Shown in pieces: positions 61,718-64,000 of a stretch of DNA of 64,000 nt (within the stretch, counting starts at the first letter, position 1; the number at the start of each line of letters is the position of its first letter). The position numbers and the translations under genes are program-made. The stretch lies in assembly GCA_017962145.1 (NCBI GenBank), contig JAGCVX010000010.1, positions 1-64,000 on the forward strand, in the 5' to 3' direction. The notes beneath the pieces are model-generated. The model was given only the letters and a program-made list of their open reading frames with translations, was not told where the DNA came from and searched no databases. Origin of the DNA: Clostridiales bacterium. GTDB lineage: Bacteria > Bacillota > Clostridia > Saccharofermentanales > Saccharofermentanaceae.

Positions 61718-62753
61718 GAGAGAAATCCTCCTTTATCTTTGCAACGGTAGCATTTGCCTGGGAAACACAGGCATCCATTCTGTATTTGCCATCCTCGCCG
61801 GAGTTCGGGGTCATGGCAAGACTGCACACATAAAGACCGCGTACCGGCTGGATGAATTCGTCCAGTGGATGGCTCAGAGGCTTGGCGTAGCGGGTACGCT
61901 TGAGACGCCAGGTCTTTACGGAGCTTCGGGTCACGCTGGGGTTAAGATACTGAAGTCGTTTCAAGAAGATCTTGAATACGTCGGCATCCGTCGCGGTCCA
62001 AAGGGGCGAGGATGTCATGTAGTTGCCGGACAGGTAAAGAACGTGTCCGCCGTAGCGGCGCTGTCCCACCATGCTGGTGTGCTGGATGATGCGCTGGAAG
62101 GGCTCGTCATCCGGGAGCATACGGGAGTAGCACTCGGTGAAAGGTGTCTTCATGAGCATCAGAAGACACATGTTTGCCTGATATGTAACGTCCATCAGCG
62201 AGTCACGGAAGTCCGTAGGCATGTTGAGGGCGTGCGTGATATGTACGAGATTTCGGCAGGAACCGGTATACAGGATCGTGTCGCATTCTAAGATGATGGA
62301 ACTGGAGTCCGCAAGGACACACTGGACACGATATCTCGGTCTTTCCGGATCCTCGCTTTCGGCGATCTCGGAAACGGTGTAGCCGTACTGGATGATGCCG
62401 CCGTGGTCCGTGATCTCCTGAACCAGTGCGGCCAAAAGGGAATGAAATCCGTTATCGAGATAACCCAGTCTTTTACGGCTGGCACGGCCATACCAGAGAG
62501 AGTCATACCACTGCAGTTCGTCATTCAGTCCCAGATCCTTCAAAAGAGAGATCAGGGCACGGTCGGATCTTCGGATGTGATGCGGAAGAAGTTCGATATA
62601 TTCGGAACCCAGACGGGAGCAGGCCAGCATACCGCCCGGGGTAGACTGCTGCTCAACGACCTGCACACGGAAACCGGCCTGCGCCAGCTTATAGGCACAG
62701 ACCAGACCGGACAGTCCGGCGCCGATTACACATATCGAAGTGTTTTCCTCCAT
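61689..62753 (-). CDS. FAD-dependent amine-oxidase-like oxidoreductase
   Basis: 354 residues. N-terminal dinucleotide-binding motif VIGAGLSGLVCAYKLAQAGFRVQVVEQ with GGM after it, and a C-terminal FAD-contacting RGLYVCSLAMTPNSGEDGKYRMDACVSQA segment. The fold is that of flavin amine oxidase/UDP-galactopyranose-mutase-like proteins. CGGAGG lies 7 bases before ATG. It is between DUF1015 (15-base gap) and DUF2298 (29-base overlap), which suggests a role in making or modifying a sugar or lipid substrate for the DUF2298 protein. Confidence 0.75.
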   Translation of the reverse strand: MEENTSICVIGAGLSGLVCAYKLAQAGFRVQVVEQQSTPGGMLACSRLGSEYIELLPHHIRRSDRALISLLKDLGLNDELQWYDSLWYGRASRKRLGYLDNGFHSLLAALVQEITDHGGIIQYGYTVSEIAESEDPERPRYRVQCVLADSSSIILECDTILYTGSCRNLVHITHALNMPTDFRDSLMDVTYQANMCLLMLMKTPFTECYSRMLPDDEPFQRIIQHTSMVGQRRYGGHVLYLSGNYMTSSPLWTATDADVFKIFLKRLQYLNPSVTRSSVKTWRLKRTRYAKPLSHPLDEFIQPVRGLYVCSLAMTPNSGEDGKYRMDACVSQANATVAKIKEDFSHEKEFKSEE

Positions 62754-62768
62754 TTGCTGTCCTCCGGA

Positions 62769-64000
62769 TTATAAACAGATCTTTTTTGCTTCGAGGTAAT
62801 AGCGCTTCTCGACAGCTTCGCCCATCGAGAATGTCTTTCTCGGGAAGACGCCTTCCTTGCTGATGGTCTCAAAGAAAGAGTTCTTCGAAACATCCGGAAG
62901 GAGGAAGCCGAGCTTGTCAGCCGCAGCCAGAGAGCGTACGGAATCTTCGCCGTGGATATAGTCGGTATGGATGCTGTCGGACTCGATCGAATCCAGGAAT
63001 CCCTGAAGCGATCCGACGGCCAGTGTGTGGGACGGCTTTCCGATGACCATGGTGAAGTCTTCGTTTCCGTCTGTTACGAGGATCGTCTGGGATCCGTCTG
63101 CGCATCCTTCCTTGGCAAATGCACCGGCGTTTTTGAACTCGATGTTCTGGTCGGCAAAGTATGCTTTGGCTGCTTCGGTGAGTTTTTCTTTTGTAAGGCC
63201 GAAGGTCACGCGGTGGATCGGCTCAAACTGCAGTCCGTCGTCATGGATGTTGACGATCTCAACGAGGCAGTAGCGTGCCGGATGATTCGTGCGAGCTTCT
63301 TCGGACAGCCCTTCACGGACATTCTCCCAGTGCTTCTTTGCGGTCGCGAGAGAGTGGTTACCGTCACCGACGGCAAAGAGGAAACCATCGTCGGAAGAGG
63401 CGAGCAGACCGCGGAGTGCGGAAACGATGCCTTCTGCGACTTTCGAATCCTGGGATGTATAGAAACCGCGGATGTGTCCGCCTTCACTCATGAGGTCGGT
63501 ATCGTATACCAGGTTGGCGCTGTCGGAAGAGAGCGCGGAGAATGCAGGCTCGATGACGGTCTTTTCCGGATCGTTGATCAGCACCATGATGTGCGGCATC
63601 TCGATCGGGGCTCTTTCACGGATACGTACGCGAGGAGGAATACGGGAAAGTACCGTTCCTTCTGTGGCACGGATGCGGCTCTTGTTTCCGGGAGTAAAGT
63701 CATACTGCTCCAGATCCAGCGCCAGCATCAGACCCTTACGGGATTCGTTATATTTTGTTCTTCTGTCCAAAAGGATAAATCCGGGATCCATCTCGGTCAG
63801 GATGCCTTCGTCGATATAGCCGCGGATCGAAGACGCGATGTTCGAAAGTCTTGTGTCGATCTGCTCGGGCGATTCTTTTTCCAGATACACTTCCGGCAGG
63901 AACATACGAAGCGTGGACGGTGCATTTCCCACAGTCTCCTCAACTTTGTTCCAGTATTCAGGTTCGGAAGTAAACTGGTCGCAGGCGATAACTGCCCACT
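62769..64000 (-). CDS. DUF1015 family protein, 5' end beyond window
   Basis: 409 residues are visible; the frame stays open to the window edge and includes WAVIACDQFTSEPEYW, close to the usual N terminus, so only about 15-25 residues are missing. The hallmark FAVGDGNHSLATAK is present. DUF1015 proteins are often encoded beside serA and a class V aminotransferase in Clostridia and have distant similarity to ParB/SerK, so a role in serine metabolism is possible; here serA is 20 kb away. It is the first visible gene of an operon with the FAD and DUF2298 genes. Confidence 0.8.
   Translation of the reverse strand, partial: WAVIACDQFTSEPEYWNKVEETVGNAPSTLRMFLPEVYLEKESPEQIDTRLSNIASSIRGYIDEGILTEMDPGFILLDRRTKYNESRKGLMLALDLEQYDFTPGNKSRIRATEGTVLSRIPPRVRIRERAPIEMPHIMVLINDPEKTVIEPAFSALSSDSANLVYDTDLMSEGGHIRGFYTSQDSKVAEGIVSALRGLLASSDDGFLFAVGDGNHSLATAKKHWENVREGLSEEARTNHPARYCLVEIVNIHDDGLQFEPIHRVTFGLTKEKLTEAAKAYFADQNIEFKNAGAFAKEGCADGSQTILVTDGNEDFTMVIGKPSHTLAVGSLQGFLDSIESDSIHTDYIHGEDSVRSLAAADKLGFLLPDVSKNSFFETISKEGVFPRKTFSMGEAVEKRYYLEAKKICL

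Overview
This 64-kb window looks like the chromosome of an anaerobic low-to-mid GC Gram-positive bacterium of class Clostridia (Bacillota). The evidence is a 23S-5S-tRNA-Asn operon end, many Sec/lipobox lipoproteins, DltA/C/B/D-like genes, a MEP isoprenoid pair (IspD, IspF-like), a FeoB-associated Cys-rich peptide, an HD-GYP sensor, strong SD sequences and extended -10 promoters. Genus cannot be assigned from the sequence. I see no IS elements, prophage or CRISPR array, and no gene-free stretch longer than 300 bases once the rRNA end is counted.

Layout. 1-660: 3' end of 23S, 5S, tRNA-Asn and terminator. 0.7-6.6 kb: DHH phosphoesterase, lipoprotein, CpXC zinc protein, and a transglutaminase-like surface protein. 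6.6-18.1 kb: an Asp/Glu racemase followed at once by a DltA-like adenylating enzyme, then AraC regulator, MutS-like ATPase, carrier protein, MBOAT acyltransferase, an HTH-PurM fusion, a Tim44-like zinc-ribbon membrane protein, PlsC, and an SGNH-like (DltD-position) protein. 18.2-27.7 kb: beta-propeller HD-GYP sensor, small lipoproteins, an RsmC-like methyltransferase, Mrp ATPase, a divergent IspF facing IspD, and RadA. 27.8-32.6 kb: an acyl-CoA-synthetase-like gene fused into an operon with an ABC-2 exporter. 32.7-36.9 kb: two DUF885 lipoproteins flanking a 55-residue FeoB-associated gene. 37-40 kb: a 1009-residue PP2C-like/disordered/TM/LysM-like protein. 40.2-43 kb: class V aminotransferase plus SerA. 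43-50 kb: lipoprotein, LRR/B-repeat/DUF4214 surface protein, Dabb, SurE, SIMPL and a membrane protein. 50.3-54.5 kb: MarR plus heterodimeric ABC exporter. 54.6-58.2 kb: zinc-ribbon protein, GlmM, left-handed beta-helix protein, NagB. 58.3-64 kb (minus strand): small membrane protein, and an operon DUF1015 (runs off the end), FAD oxidoreductase, DUF2298.

Much of the content points to the cell surface: D-amino acid activation and transfer (racemase, DltA/C/B/D-like), amino-sugar supply (GlmM, NagB), lipoproteins and wall-type surface proteins. The most unusual items are the HTH-PurM fusion with a candidate operator in its promoter, the racemase/Dlt-like set split among unrelated genes, the PP2C-like protein with repeated short linear motifs, the FeoB-associated gene whose promoter spacer is a perfect palindrome, and a divergent IspF. 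All functional assignments come from reading motifs by eye; no database search was run.
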